A DNA stretch of 56,128 nucleotides from positions 3,945 to 60,072 of the forward strand of contig JAQDPW010000012.1 of assembly GCA_027659245.1 (NCBI GenBank). The letters run 5' to 3'. Every line of letters starts with the position of its first letter. Within the stretch, counting starts at the first letter, position 1. The translations under genes and the position numbers were made by a program. The notes below the pieces were generated by a model. That model saw only the letters and a list, made by a program, of their open reading frames with translations, had not been told where the DNA came from and did no database searches. The stretch is from Streptococcaceae bacterium AM104-57 (GTDB lineage: Bacteria; Bacillota; Bacilli; Lactobacillales; Streptococcaceae). Shown in pieces: positions 8,501 to 17,106 of this stretch.

Positions 8501-11176
8501 ACCACCTATCAAGTAGATGCTCAGACAGGTCAGGTTACAGAAAGAGAACACCAAAAAGAAGTAACAGCTCCGATTGATAAGGTAGTGAAGGTCGGAAATG
8601 TCCAAACCATCGTGACACCAATTCCAATCAAGGAGGAACGCCGTCAGGATTCAAGACTTGATAAGGATCTTGAAAAAGTAGAAAGCCAGGGCGATCCTGG
8701 TGAGTCCACCACTACCAGAGTTTATGAAGTAAATTCGCAAACAGGTGAAATGCTATCACACACGGAAACAAGTACTGTGACAAAAGCAATGAAGCCAAAG
8801 GTCATCTTGGTGGGAACCAAAGAAAACAAACCTCATCTTCTTCCAGTGAATACGGAGTTAGAAAATGCTATCGATGTACGACCTGCTAGCCAAGGAATGA
8901 AGGCTGTAGATTTGCTTTCCAATCCTTACGTGACAAATGCTCTCAGACCAAATATTCTGGGTCGAGATGTGATTAGTAAGAAGATTGAACTCAAAAAGAC
9001 AAATCCTACTATTACAGATGAAGAGGTTAAAGAAGTCCTTCGCAAAGAATATCTCGAGAGATTATCTATTAAAGATACGCTTGAACAGACGAAAAAGACC
9101 CTAGATGCAGACATTAAAAAAGTTGTAGCTCATAGCTTGAGTGTGCTTGGGAACACAGCGGAAAGCAGAGCTAAGGTTCAGGCAGATTTAGAAACTAATA
9201 AGGAAAAAATTCTCCTAGGTTTAACCTATATCAATCGTTTCTACAATATTGACTTTGGCAAGACCAACATCCGTGATATTCTTGCCTACAATCCAAGCTC
9301 TTTTGGCAAGAAGGTGACGTCATTAGAATGGCTAACATCTCTGGGTTCAATGAGCTATGATGAGATGAAGCTGGTCAATAGTCCACGAACATTTGAAAAA
9401 TACTTTGGAAAGGTAACCGATAAGTCAACTCTATTAGACTTTCTTGACTATAACCGAACTACCTTTACAAGTATGGATGGCGATACTTGGTTGAAGGATG
9501 CTACAAAAGCCATCGTTATTGAGAAGAAATCCAAAGAGAAGACAGATGAAAATGTTAGTCTCTACACGAAGTTGACCTCTGATCCTGCCAAGTATGGGGC
9601 AGAATCTCAACAGATTGATAATCGCAAACAATATAACATGGCAACTCTTCTAGGCCTAGTGAATATCAAGGAACCAAGTATTTATGCCATTACAAATATG
9701 GCAACCGTTTCTTACGGGAATATCGGAACTTATATGGATACCTCACTGGCTCAGAGCAATCCTACCCAATATAAGGCTGAATTGGAAAAAGTGAAGGCTC
9801 TGGTTGAATTGACGGCTGAGCGTCAGGCTGCTTATGTTGATACGCTTTATAGAATCACTAAAAAAGACAATCAATCAAAACTAGTAACCAACCGTTTGAT
9901 TGTGGATACTATGAAAAAGTATACTAGCAAGCAAAATGCAGGCATCAAGGAAACCTGGTCTAAGGAGTTTGGACCAGAAGCGGATAAGGGAGTCAAGGAC
10001 TTCATGTCTCCGCTAGGCATGTATTCTCCGTCTCAATCAGTAGGTGCTGAGGCTAATGGGGCTGGTGTGCGCTACTTTATTGATAGGGTTTTGGACGATC
10101 GAGGGTCAGCAACCTATTCTCATGAAATGACTCACTTGTTGGACCGCACAGTTCTCTTTAACAATTATGGTCGACGAGATGGTACAGGAGCAGAATTCTA
10201 TGCACGTGGAATCTTTGAAAACTCCTACACTCCTGAAACAGATAGCTACTTTAACTTGAACTTTGTCTATGACGAGAGAGACAAAGACAGTTTCTACAAC
10301 AAGACACCTGAGCGCTTTAAATCAGCCGCAGATTTGAAAGAATATATGCACGGTAGTTTCGATGTTCTCTATACTTTGGATTATCTAGAAGCTGAGGCAA
10401 GTCGAGGATTGTCAGCAGCGGATAAGGCAGTCTACTTCAAGCAACTCTTGCCGAGTGCGACAAGTGGTTCAAGAACTCCTGTTTCTTATCCAAATCCATC
10501 GGTCAAACCAACTCACCAGAGTGAGGAAATCAAGGCTTTAACTGAGGCGGATGCAAGCAAGCTAGGCGATGTTCATAGTTTGATTGACAACCACATCGTA
10601 GTAAATCGCTATATTATCAAGGGGTTCACGGCTACAGGTAAAGTAGATGCCAACGGCTATTATACCGTCGATATGTTTGATACGATTTATGGTGTCAACG
10701 AAAATGACAAGGGGATGAGTGGCGATATCAGCTTTAGAAAACAAGCCTTTGAACTCATGGCAGGTCTTGGTTACTACGAAGGTTTCGTTCCTTATGTCTC
10801 TAATCAGTACAAGCAAGATGCTGAAAATGAGAATCGTCCCTTGTCAGACCAATATATCTTTGAAAAGATCTTAGCTGGCAAGACCTATGCTCAATTCAAG
10901 AAGGAACAAATGGATGAACGGATTGCAAATATCAGTAAGTTAAAACAGATTACCATTGACTATAAAGGTAAGCAAGAAGTGATTTCCAGTCCTGAACGAA
11001 TGAAGCAATTGATGGAAGAAGCGGTAAAAGAAGAACTTGCTCAGATCAAAGCAGGAAATATCAGCCAAAAACAATATCGTTTTATTGAAACTCCTGTTCA
11101 GAAGTTGAAAAAAGCTATATACAAAGCATATCTCAAGGAATCAAATGAGTTTAGAAATTCCATCTATACTTCTTAA
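5600..11176 (+). CDS. M26-family zinc metalloprotease (IgA1 protease / ZmpB-like), sortase-anchored
   Basis: This 1858-residue surface protease begins at ATG 5600, with GGAG 6 nt upstream; a TTG at 5588 is less likely. An N-terminal YSIRK-type signal (RFSLRKYTVGTCSVLLG) is followed by LPDTG at residues 94-98, a membrane helix (~100-120), a basic stretch and a second helix (~126-145). This unusual N-proximal sortase layout is typical of Zmp/IgA1 proteases. Residues 204-847 are seven near-identical 92-residue G5-type repeats, and ~848-1090 are three divergent G5-like units. The M26 N-domain begins near 1103. The zinc site is HEMTH at 1508-1512 with Glu 1532 as third ligand. The protease acts outside the cell. 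The substrate (IgA1 or other host glycoproteins) cannot be told from sequence, so I do not choose between zmpA and zmpB. It is transcribed alone between two terminators. Confidence 0.92.
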   Translation: MKKHHFKAKQRFSLRKYTVGTCSVLLGTSLFFVGTSGNAVVAEERIPQLVSHYVEDNDLPESLKAELRWFEENAIQVEEGKDYYFVYRKSTAKLPDTGLFSNAILPVLGTGILLVSLTLIKKRKGASLFLVTVLAVGGTALSVSALENLVELRPALIKTVAGEFLPSPERIEGYEFTGYYFVRENEEISKTEDTKPHSLQAEKVESTSTPSEGSPSLVQEKPELEVTTEAVAYKTIHQDDPDLLKGETRVVRAGVPGERTILTEVTTVNGKEVRQVKSTTVTVDPISEIIAVGTKVESTSIPSEGTPSLVELKPELEVTTEAVAYDTIHQDDPDLLKGQIRLIQSGVTGERTILTEVTKIDGKETRKVVSNEVTTAPVSEIIAVGTKVESTSIPSEGAPSLVEVKPELEVTTEAVAYDTIHQDDPDLLKGQTRVIQAGVAGERTILTEVTTVDGKEVRQVKSNTVTLEPVTEIIAVGTKIESTSIPSEGAPSLVEVKPELEVTTEAVAYDTIHQENPDLLKGQTRVIRAGVVGERTILTEVTTVDGKEDRQVKSNTVTLEPVSEIIAVGTKVESTSTPSEGTPSLVEVKPELEVTTEVVAYDTVYQDDPDLLKGQTRLIRAGVAGERTILTEVTTVDGKEDRQVKSNTVTVEPISEIIAVGTKVESTSTPSEGTPSLVEVKPELEVTTEAVAYDTIHQDDPDLIKGQTRVIQAGVAGERTILTEVTTVDGKEDRQVKSNTVTLEPVSEIIAVGTKVESTSIPSEGTPSLVEVKPELEVTTEAVAYDTIHQDDPDLLKGQTRLIRSGVAGERTILTEVTTVDGKEVRQVKSNTVTVDSISEIIAVGTKVESAPVPEPKIETQTIPYKTIYQADDSQEVGSRKTKTHGVKGQVETTTRYTRDQTSGQITESSTSKTLVEKVDEIILVGTKPSVETKVIANKTIYEADPTLPYQTEKVAVPGKEGSEKTTTTYQVDAQTGQVTEREHQKEVTAPIDKVVKVGNVQTIVTPIPIKEERRQDSRLDKDLEKVESQGDPGESTTTRVYEVNSQTGEMLSHTETSTVTKAMKPKVILVGTKENKPHLLPVNTELENAIDVRPASQGMKAVDLLSNPYVTNALRPNILGRDVISKKIELKKTNPTITDEEVKEVLRKEYLERLSIKDTLEQTKKTLDADIKKVVAHSLSVLGNTAESRAKVQADLETNKEKILLGLTYINRFYNIDFGKTNIRDILAYNPSSFGKKVTSLEWLTSLGSMSYDEMKLVNSPRTFEKYFGKVTDKSTLLDFLDYNRTTFTSMDGDTWLKDATKAIVIEKKSKEKTDENVSLYTKLTSDPAKYGAESQQIDNRKQYNMATLLGLVNIKEPSIYAITNMATVSYGNIGTYMDTSLAQSNPTQYKAELEKVKALVELTAERQAAYVDTLYRITKKDNQSKLVTNRLIVDTMKKYTSKQNAGIKETWSKEFGPEADKGVKDFMSPLGMYSPSQSVGAEANGAGVRYFIDRVLDDRGSATYSHEMTHLLDRTVLFNNYGRRDGTGAEFYARGIFENSYTPETDSYFNLNFVYDERDKDSFYNKTPERFKSAADLKEYMHGSFDVLYTLDYLEAEASRGLSAADKAVYFKQLLPSATSGSRTPVSYPNPSVKPTHQSEEIKALTEADASKLGDVHSLIDNHIVVNRYIIKGFTATGKVDANGYYTVDMFDTIYGVNENDKGMSGDISFRKQAFELMAGLGYYEGFVPYVSNQYKQDAENENRPLSDQYIFEKILAGKTYAQFKKEQMDERIANISKLKQITIDYKGKQEVISSPERMKQLMEEAVKEELAQIKAGNISQKQYRFIETPVQKLKKAIYKAYLKESNEFRNSIYTS
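6209..8140 (+). repeat. seven tandem 276-bp coding repeats (G5-type units)
   Basis: Seven consecutive units of exactly 276 bp each encode a 92-residue unit beginning VESTS and ending EIIAVGTK. Units 3 to 7 differ by only a few residues; unit 2 is the most divergent (KIDGKETRKVVSNEV). The units contain the G5 pattern (ERTILTEVTTVDGKE then VGTK). High DNA identity makes copy-number change by slippage or recombination likely. Three diverged G5-like units follow and are not part of the homogeneous array. Confidence 0.95.
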
Positions 11177-11275
11177 GGGAAAGATATAGTCAATCATTTA
11201 AAAGTTTCATAAGAGTTCATGCCAATTTTGATATTCTGTAAGAGTGATTGACTAGTTAGCTAGGTTTAAGATAGA

Positions 11276-11324
11276 AAAACACCTTTTGAATGGCAAGTTT
11301 TTGCGGTTCAAAAGGTGTTTTGTT
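11276..11324. terminator. bidirectional terminator between convergent genes
   Basis: A 15-bp perfect stem (11276-11290 with 11307-11321, AAAACACCTTTTGAA) carries A runs on the left and T runs on the right, so it can end both the protease transcript and the minus-strand gene that stops at 11324. The 16-nt loop can pair internally (GCAA/TTGC). Confidence 0.85.
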
Positions 11325-12298
11325 TATGATGATAGATTGCTTTTTTCTTCAGAATAGCGTTGATAGAAGTCAACTTTCAGTTGGATAAAGTTTTCCAATT
11401 CGCGCAGGAGTTGGAGCAAGGTTGCGCGTGTTTCAAATTCTTCCCTTGTTTTAGGGAGGTTACGATTGCGAAATACCTGCAGGTAGCTTTCAATATCATT
11501 TAATAAATCGTTGGCTGGATTGGTCTGACTGAGTTGAACCGCAATTTTAGCAAATAGCTGGGCAAGGATTAGGCTTTCGCTTGCTGCTAGATTACAGGTG
11601 TTGATTTGCTGAGCCATATTGCGAAGAATGCGACTCTGTCTCTGTCTCATTTCAAAATAGTGGATATGGTAATCGGTTTGATGGAAGAGGTGGTCAGAGT
11701 GATCAAGGTAGACGAGTTTGAGAGCTTCTTCAAGAAGCTGATCCAATTCTTCAACGAGTTGAGCACGGTTGCGGCCATCGCCCTTTCCAAGATAATATTC
11801 AAAACGTTGTAGAATGTGTTTGAGTTTTTCTTCTACCTTGAGATGATAGAGATGGATTTCTTCTTGTCGAGAAGGCATATAGAGATTGACAGTCAGGGCA
11901 AATCCCGTACCAATCAGAAATAGGAGAAGCTCGTTCACTAGCAGATCTGGTGATATAGACTCTTGAACCAAGAGATGACTGACCAGGACACTACTCGGGG
12001 TAATGCCAATTTCCCAGCCGAATTTATAGGCAAGGGGAACATAGAGGGCCAAATAGAGACCGAAACTCCAGATATGGTAGCCAGTCAGGTGAAAGGAAAG
12101 GACACCAATGAAAAGAGCAAGAAGGGTAGAGAATAAACGATTGCGAGCTAGTTTTATAGTGCTTCTACGAGTATCAGACAAGCTCAAAAGGGCGATGATA
12201 CCAGCAGAAACAGCCGAAGATAAATCCAGAAAGTAGGCTAGAACACAGGCCAGACAAGTGGCTAAAACAAGTTTAAAAGTACGTTGGGTGATAGACAT
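11324..12298 (-). CDS. FUSC / aromatic-acid-exporter-like membrane protein (DUF939 type)
   Basis: This 324-residue protein has a hydrophobic N-terminal half with about four to five membrane helices (FKLVLATCLACVLAYFL and onward) and an acidic, coiled-coil-rich cytoplasmic half with several EEKLKHIL-type heptads. That layout fits the DUF939/YgaE family related to fusaric-acid and aromatic-acid exporters. The substrate is unknown. The start is ATG 12298 (MSITQRTFK), which has AGGA 8 nt upstream; a longer in-frame start at 12340 lacks a ribosome site. The gene lies 63 bp behind sstT, with no clear terminator between, so the two are probably co-transcribed. Confidence 0.75.
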   Translation of the reverse strand: MSITQRTFKLVLATCLACVLAYFLDLSSAVSAGIIALLSLSDTRRSTIKLARNRLFSTLLALFIGVLSFHLTGYHIWSFGLYLALYVPLAYKFGWEIGITPSSVLVSHLLVQESISPDLLVNELLLFLIGTGFALTVNLYMPSRQEEIHLYHLKVEEKLKHILQRFEYYLGKGDGRNRAQLVEELDQLLEEALKLVYLDHSDHLFHQTDYHIHYFEMRQRQSRILRNMAQQINTCNLAASESLILAQLFAKIAVQLSQTNPANDLLNDIESYLQVFRNRNLPKTREEFETRATLLQLLRELENFIQLKVDFYQRYSEEKSNLSS

Positions 12299-12361
12299 GA
12301 GACATTTCCTAAACTGAATGATAGAAACCAGACAAAACAAGCCCCAAAAGGCTTGCCTTGA

Positions 12362-13567
12362 TTATTTTTTGCGAGCAGAAGCAAATTCGGCAACTGCTGT
12401 AAAGAGTACATCTGTTGAAGAGTTGAGGGCTGTTTCGCAAGAGTCTTGAATAACACCGATGACGAAACCAACACCCACAACTTGCATAGCGATATCATTG
12501 GTAATCCCAAAGAGACTACATGCAACAGGGATGAGCAGGAGTGAGCCTCCGGCAATTCCTGAAGCACCGCAGGCAGAGATGGCTGCAACGATACTGAGTA
12601 CAAAGGCTGTTGCAAAATCAACTGAGATTCCAAGGGTATTGACAGCAGCTAGGGTTAAGATGTTGATGGTAACAGCAGCTCCAGCCATATTGATGGTTGA
12701 TCCCAAGGGGATAGAGACAGAATAGGTATCTGGATTAAGCCCTAGATCCTCACAGAGTTTCATATTAACAGGGATATTAGCAGCGGAACTTCGGGTGAAA
12801 AAGGCTGTGACTCCGCTGATACGCAAACATTTCCAGACTAGAGGATAAGGATTTTTCTTGATAAAGAGAAAGGCAATCAGAGGATTGATCACTAGGGCAA
12901 CGAAAACCATAGTAGCAATCAAAAGTCCGAGTAGGATCCCGTAGTTTGCCAAACTAGCGATACCTTGGTCAGAGATGGTTTTGAAGACCAAGCCCAGGAT
13001 ACCAAAGGGCGCAAGGTTGATGATCCATTCGACGATTTTTGAAGTCACACTGGCCATTGTTTTGAGTAGTTCCTTGCTATTTTTGCTAGCTTCTCGCATG
13101 GCAATCCCGAAAACTATAGCCCAAGATAGAATCCCGATATAGTTAGCTTGAATAAGTGCATTGACAGGATTGTCTACTATTTTTAGTAGGAGATTACTGA
13201 GTACTTGTCCGATACCGTCTGGAGGAGTAACTTCTGTGCTAGCGCTACTCAAGACCATCTGAACAGGGAAGAGAAAGCTAGCCAAAACTGCTACAAGAGC
13301 CGCAGCAAAAGTCCCCAGCAAATAGAGGAAAATGACTCTTTTCATATTGCTATCTTGACCTTTCTGGTGTTGGGAAAGGGCGTTAGCGACTAAAGCAAAA
13401 ACCAGGATAGGAGCGATAGCTTTTAGTCCTCCTACAAATAAATCTCCCAATAAACCAATACCGGTTAGATTGGGAACAAGTAGACCTAGAATTGCTCCCA
13501 AGGCCATTCCGATTCCGATACGTTTGATCAGATTTGTTTTGTTCCAAGCACGAATAATTCTTTTCAT
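12362..13567 (-). CDS. sstT: Na+/serine-threonine symporter SstT
   Basis: This 401-residue dicarboxylate/amino-acid:cation symporter of the SstT branch imports serine and threonine with Na+. About eight membrane helices and the re-entrant loops can be followed. The signature segments [19 protein letters not shown] and [14 protein letters not shown] are the conserved substrate/sodium-binding regions of this family. The start has a strong ribosome site (AAGGAG) and a consensus promoter 30 bp upstream. It is divergent from the mscS-like gene. Confidence 0.93.
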   Translation of the reverse strand: MKRIIRAWNKTNLIKRIGIGMALGAILGLLVPNLTGIGLLGDLFVGGLKAIAPILVFALVANALSQHQKGQDSNMKRVIFLYLLGTFAAALVAVLASFLFPVQMVLSSASTEVTPPDGIGQVLSNLLLKIVDNPVNALIQANYIGILSWAIVFGIAMREASKNSKELLKTMASVTSKIVEWIINLAPFGILGLVFKTISDQGIASLANYGILLGLLIATMVFVALVINPLIAFLFIKKNPYPLVWKCLRISGVTAFFTRSSAANIPVNMKLCEDLGLNPDTYSVSIPLGSTINMAGAAVTINILTLAAVNTLGISVDFATAFVLSIVAAISACGASGIAGGSLLLIPVACSLFGITNDIAMQVVGVGFVIGVIQDSCETALNSSTDVLFTAVAEFASARKK

Positions 13568-13596
13568 AAAGGTCTCCTTTTTGTGTATTGTTTATG

Positions 13597-13625
13597 ATTA
13601 TAGTATAAATATGCTTGAAAAGCAA
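13597..13625 (-). promoter_or_regulatory. sstT promoter
   Basis: On the minus strand, TTGCTT (13620-13625) and TATAAT (13597-13602) are separated by 17 bp. The -10 is perfect, and the promoter is positioned to transcribe sstT. Confidence 0.8.
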
Positions 13626-13687
13626 GTTAGTTGTAAATTTACATAAAATGAATGAATATTTATGAAAATAATAGCCTGGTAGATTTA

Positions 13688-13696
13688 TGGTATAAT
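13688..13696 (+). promoter_or_regulatory. extended -10 promoter of the mscS-like gene
   Basis: TGG precedes TATAAT (13691-13696), 20 bp upstream of the ATG at 13717. A GGAG ribosome site lies in between. Confidence 0.75.
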
Positions 13697-13716
13697 GAAA
13701 AGGAAAGGAGTTTTAT

Positions 13717-14283
13717 ATGCAAGAATTTTTTCAACGATATCTGGATAAATTAGATCTGACAACTGTTTTAGAGAATCTCTTGACCAAGGTGATTTCTCTT
13801 TTACTTCTTATCCTTCTATTTTATATAGCTAAAAAGTTCCTCCATGTTGCTGTAGGAAAGATTGTTAAACCTTCACTTAAGTTTTCAAATCGAGATGCAG
13901 GTAGACAAAAGACTATTTCTCGTTTGCTTGAAAACATTTTTAACTACACACTTTATTTCTTTTTGATTTATTGTATTTTATCCATTCTAGGTTTACCTGT
14001 CTCTAGCTTGCTTGCAGGTGCAGGGATTGCTGGGGTAGCTATCGGTATGGGAGCACAAGGCTTTCTATCAGACGTCATCAACGGCTTCTTTATTCTCTTT
14101 GAACGCCAGTTGGATGTAGGAGATGAAGTTGTTTTGACCAATGGTCCGATTACCGTATCAGGTAAAGTTGTCAGTGTTGGAATTCGGACGACTCAACTGA
14201 GAAGTGACGACCAAGCCCTTCACTTTGTTCCTAACCGCAATATTACTGTGGTTAGCAATTTTTCAAGAAAAGAAGAGAACTGA
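13717..14283 (+). CDS. small-conductance mechanosensitive channel family protein (MscS-like)
   Basis: This 188-residue short MscS-type channel relieves osmotic pressure by opening under membrane tension. Helices lie at about residues 19-40 and 68-92. The Gly/Ala-rich pore helix GAGIAGVAIGMGAQGFL comes next, then the beta domain (FERQLDVGDEVVLTNGPITV). It ends shortly after the beta domain and so lacks most of the C-terminal alpha/beta vestibule of E. coli MscS, a compact form common in streptococci. The ribosome site is AAAGGAG. corA follows with its own promoter. Confidence 0.88.
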   Translation: MQEFFQRYLDKLDLTTVLENLLTKVISLLLLILLFYIAKKFLHVAVGKIVKPSLKFSNRDAGRQKTISRLLENIFNYTLYFFLIYCILSILGLPVSSLLAGAGIAGVAIGMGAQGFLSDVINGFFILFERQLDVGDEVVLTNGPITVSGKVVSVGIRTTQLRSDDQALHFVPNRNITVVSNFSRKEEN

Positions 14284-14299
14284 AATTTTACTTGATTTA

Positions 14300-14308
14300 T
14301 GGTACAAT
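14300..14308 (+). promoter_or_regulatory. extended -10 promoter of corA
   Basis: TGG precedes TACAAT (14303-14308), 26 bp before the corA ATG, with AAAGGAG between them. Confidence 0.65.
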
Positions 14309-14334
14309 AGAAAGAGTTTGGTAAAGGAGAAACG

Positions 14335-15240
14335 ATGTTTTTAGATAAGCAGTTAGGGAATGGTTGTACCTGGATTAATCTAGATGTGGAAATCATCAAA
14401 AATCTTGAAGATTTATCTGAAATCTATGGATTGGATAAAGAAACCATCGAATATGCGCTGGATAGAAACGAACGGGCCCACATGGATTATAACCGTGAGA
14501 ATGGGACAGTGACCTTTATCTACAACGTTCTTGACTTAGAAAGGGACAAGGAATACTATGAAGCCATTCCTATGACCTTTATCGTGGAAAAGCAACGAAT
14601 GATTACCATCAGCAATCATAAGAATGCTTATGTCATTGATCAGATGTTAGCTTATCTGGATAGCCATGATTCTCTTTCAATATATAAATTTCTTTTTGCT
14701 AGTCTAGAAATCATTAGTAACGCCTATTATCCAATCATTGAAAAGATGGATAAGAGTAAAGATGAAGTCAACAGCTTACTTCGTCAGAGAACAACCAAGA
14801 AAAATCTTTTTGCCCTCTCCGACTTGGAGACTGGTATGGTTTACTTAACGGCAGCGGCAAAACAAAATCGACTCCTCTTGGAACATATCCAGAGCCATGC
14901 TCTTTATCGGAGATTTAATGATGTCGAACGAGAGCAGTTTGATGATGCGATGATTGAAGCCCATCAGTTGGTGTCTATGACAGACTTGATTTCTCAAGTC
15001 TTGCAACAACTCTCTTCTTCTTACAACAACATCCTAAACAATAACCTGAATGATAGTTTGACAATATTGACTATTATCTCCGTTTTACTAGCAGTACTTG
15101 CAGTTATTACAGGTTTCTTCGGAATGAATGTTCCTCTACCATTTACAGAAGAGCCCAATGCTTGGATTTATATCTTAATGGCTAGCTTGATTTTATGGGC
15201 AGCCTTATCTCAATGGCTGAAGAAAATTACTAGAAAATAA
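14335..15240 (+). CDS. corA: CorA-family magnesium transporter
   Basis: This 301-residue CorA-type divalent-cation channel has a long soluble N-terminal alpha/beta domain and a long stalk helix. Two C-terminal membrane helices flank the diagnostic GMN motif (residues 263-265, in FFGMNVPLPF). It forms a homopentamer that imports Mg2+, possibly also other divalent metals. The basic tail (WLKKITRK) is normal for the family. It is followed by yqeG after 16 bp, so that cluster may be partly read from the corA promoter. Confidence 0.9.
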   Translation: MFLDKQLGNGCTWINLDVEIIKNLEDLSEIYGLDKETIEYALDRNERAHMDYNRENGTVTFIYNVLDLERDKEYYEAIPMTFIVEKQRMITISNHKNAYVIDQMLAYLDSHDSLSIYKFLFASLEIISNAYYPIIEKMDKSKDEVNSLLRQRTTKKNLFALSDLETGMVYLTAAAKQNRLLLEHIQSHALYRRFNDVEREQFDDAMIEAHQLVSMTDLISQVLQQLSSSYNNILNNNLNDSLTILTIISVLLAVLAVITGFFGMNVPLPFTEEPNAWIYILMASLILWAALSQWLKKITRK

Positions 15241-15256
15241 AAGAGAAGGAGCCAGA

Positions 15257-15784
15257 ATGGCGATTGAAAATTATATGCCAGATTTTGCTGTGGAAGCAGT
15301 TTATGATCTGACAGTCCAAAGCCTGCAGGAGCAGGGGATCAAGGCTGTTTTGGTGGATTTGGACAATACCCTGATTGCTTGGAATAATCCAGATGGAACA
15401 GCAGAGATGAAGCAATGGTTACATGACCTTCGTGATGCTGGGATTCGTATTATTGTAGTATCCAATAACACACCCAAGCGTGTCAAACGAGCAGTTGAAA
15501 AATTTGACATTGACTATGTTTACTGGGCACTGAAGCCCTTTACTTTAGGAATTAACCGTGCCATGAAACATTTCCATTATGAAAAAGACCAAGTGGTCAT
15601 GGTTGGCGACCAGCTCATGACTGATATTCGAGCAGCCCATCGAGCTGGTATTCGCTCGATTTTGGTCAAACCCTTGGTCCAGCACGACTCTATTAAGACT
15701 CAGATTAACCGAGCGCGTGAGCGTCGTGTGATGAGAAAAATCGCTGAAAAGTACGGCCCTATTACTTATAAAAAAGGAATCTAA
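15257..15784 (+). CDS. yqeG: YqeG-family HAD-IIIA phosphatase
   Basis: This 175-residue HAD-superfamily phosphatase has motif I at VLVDLDNTLIAW (DxD nucleophile region), motif II in IIVVSNN, the lysine in LKPF and motif IV in MVGDQLMTDI. YqeG proteins are linked to the adjacent yqeH and to the ribosome-assembly cluster in Firmicutes; some relatives dephosphorylate phosphatidylglycerophosphate. The substrate here is not shown by sequence. It has a GGAG ribosome site and sits 2 bp before yqeH, so the two are translationally close. Confidence 0.9.
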   Translation: MAIENYMPDFAVEAVYDLTVQSLQEQGIKAVLVDLDNTLIAWNNPDGTAEMKQWLHDLRDAGIRIIVVSNNTPKRVKRAVEKFDIDYVYWALKPFTLGINRAMKHFHYEKDQVVMVGDQLMTDIRAAHRAGIRSILVKPLVQHDSIKTQINRARERRVMRKIAEKYGPITYKKGI

Positions 15785-15786
15785 TT

Positions 15787-16893
15787 ATGGAAGAAATTCT
15801 CTGTATTGGTTGTGGAGCAACTATTCAGACTACAGATAAGACTGGGCTTGGTTTCACCCCCCAGTCGGCACTCGAAAAAGGTTTGGAGACAGGTGAAGTC
15901 TATTGTCAACGCTGTTTCCGTCTGCGCCACTACAATGAAATCACAGATGTCCAGTTGACAGATGATGATTTCCTCAAACTTCTGCACGAGGTGGGGGACA
16001 GTGATGCCTTGGTAGTTAACGTTATTGATATCTTTGACTTCAATGGATCAGTCATCCCAGGATTGCCCCGCTTTGTGTCAGGTAATGATGTGCTCTTGGT
16101 TGGAAATAAAAAAGACATCCTTCCTAAGTCTGTTAAGCTTGGTAAAATTAGCCAATGGCTCATGGAACGTGCCCATGAAGAAGGACTTCGTCCAGTTGAT
16201 GTTGTCTTGACTTCAGCGCAAAATAAGCATGCCATTAAGGAAGTCATTGACAAGATTGAACACTACCGTAAGGGACGTGACGTCTACGTAGTTGGTGTGA
16301 CCAATGTCGGGAAATCAACCCTTATCAATGCCATCATCCAAGAAATCACGGGTGACCAGAATGTCATCACAACTTCACGCTTCCCAGGGACAACTCTAGA
16401 TAAGATTGAGATTCCACTTGATGACGGTTCCTATATCTATGATACACCAGGAATTATCCATCGTCACCAGATGGCTCACTACTTGACAGCTAAAAATCTC
16501 AAGTATGTCAGTCCTAAAAAGGAAATCAAACCTAAAACCTACCAGCTCAATCCAGAGCAAACCCTATTTTTAGCTGGCTTGGGACGCTTTGATTTCATTG
16601 CAGGAGAAAAGCAAGGATTTACAGCTTTCTTTGACAATGAACTCAAATTGCATCGTACCAAGCTAGAAGGAGCGAGTGACTTTTACGATAAGCATCTAGG
16701 AACCCTCCTTACACCACCAAATAGCAAGGAAAAAGAAGATTTTCCAAAACTGGTCCAGCATGTCTTTAATATTAAAGACAAGACAGACCTAGTTATCTCA
16801 GGACTAGGCTGGATCCGTGTAACAGGAACTGCCAAAGTAGCCGTCTGGGCCCCAGAAGGCGTCGCAGTCGTCACAAGAAAAGCAATTATTTAA
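15787..16893 (+). CDS. yqeH: ribosome biogenesis GTPase YqeH
   Basis: This 368-residue circularly permuted GTPase acts in 30S subunit assembly. A four-cysteine zinc finger at the N-terminus (CIGCGATIQT and later YCQRC) is followed by motifs in the order G4 (GNKKDILP), G5 (TSAQ), G1 (GVTNVGKSTLINA), G2 (FPGTT) and G3 (DTPG). A C-terminal RNA-binding region follows. Length is normal. It shares the transcript with yqeG. The next gene, yhbY, is separated by 213 bp that hold a large hairpin element. Confidence 0.95.
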   Translation: MEEILCIGCGATIQTTDKTGLGFTPQSALEKGLETGEVYCQRCFRLRHYNEITDVQLTDDDFLKLLHEVGDSDALVVNVIDIFDFNGSVIPGLPRFVSGNDVLLVGNKKDILPKSVKLGKISQWLMERAHEEGLRPVDVVLTSAQNKHAIKEVIDKIEHYRKGRDVYVVGVTNVGKSTLINAIIQEITGDQNVITTSRFPGTTLDKIEIPLDDGSYIYDTPGIIHRHQMAHYLTAKNLKYVSPKKEIKPKTYQLNPEQTLFLAGLGRFDFIAGEKQGFTAFFDNELKLHRTKLEGASDFYDKHLGTLLTPPNSKEKEDFPKLVQHVFNIKDKTDLVISGLGWIRVTGTAKVAVWAPEGVAVVTRKAII

Positions 16894-16904
16894 ACACAGA
16901 AAGG

Positions 16905-17096
16905 AAAGAGTTGTCTAGATTCGGGCGAGCCCTGCGAGCCTATAACGAATACTTTTCGCCGTGGTGTCAGTTGGTACAAGTGATTGTACCAACTGCGGAA
17001 AATTTGAGACCTTAGGCTCAAATTTTAGTCATGAAAGTCCGAAGGACTTTGCTGACGTCCGTCACCACTTTAGAAAAGTATAAAAAGAAACTCTTT
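16905..17096. repeat. nested multi-hairpin (cruciform) element of unknown identity
   Basis: Three nested closing stems surround three adjacent hairpins. The outer stem pairs 16905-16912 with 17089-17096 (AAAGAGTT). The second pairs 16949-16957 with 17073-17081 (ATACTTTTC). The third pairs 16961-16966 with 17063-17068 (GTGGTG/CACCAC). Inside are hairpin A, 16968-16979 with 16984-16995 (12 bp, GTGA loop), hairpin B, 16999-17008 with 17017-17026 (10 bp), and hairpin C, 17034-17040 with 17044-17050 (7 bp). All listed stems are perfect. It is not a BOX repeat. It could be a structured RNA or a miniature mobile element. It fills the yqeH-yhbY gap. Confidence 0.7.
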
Positions 17097-17106
17097 TAAA
17101 GAAATT

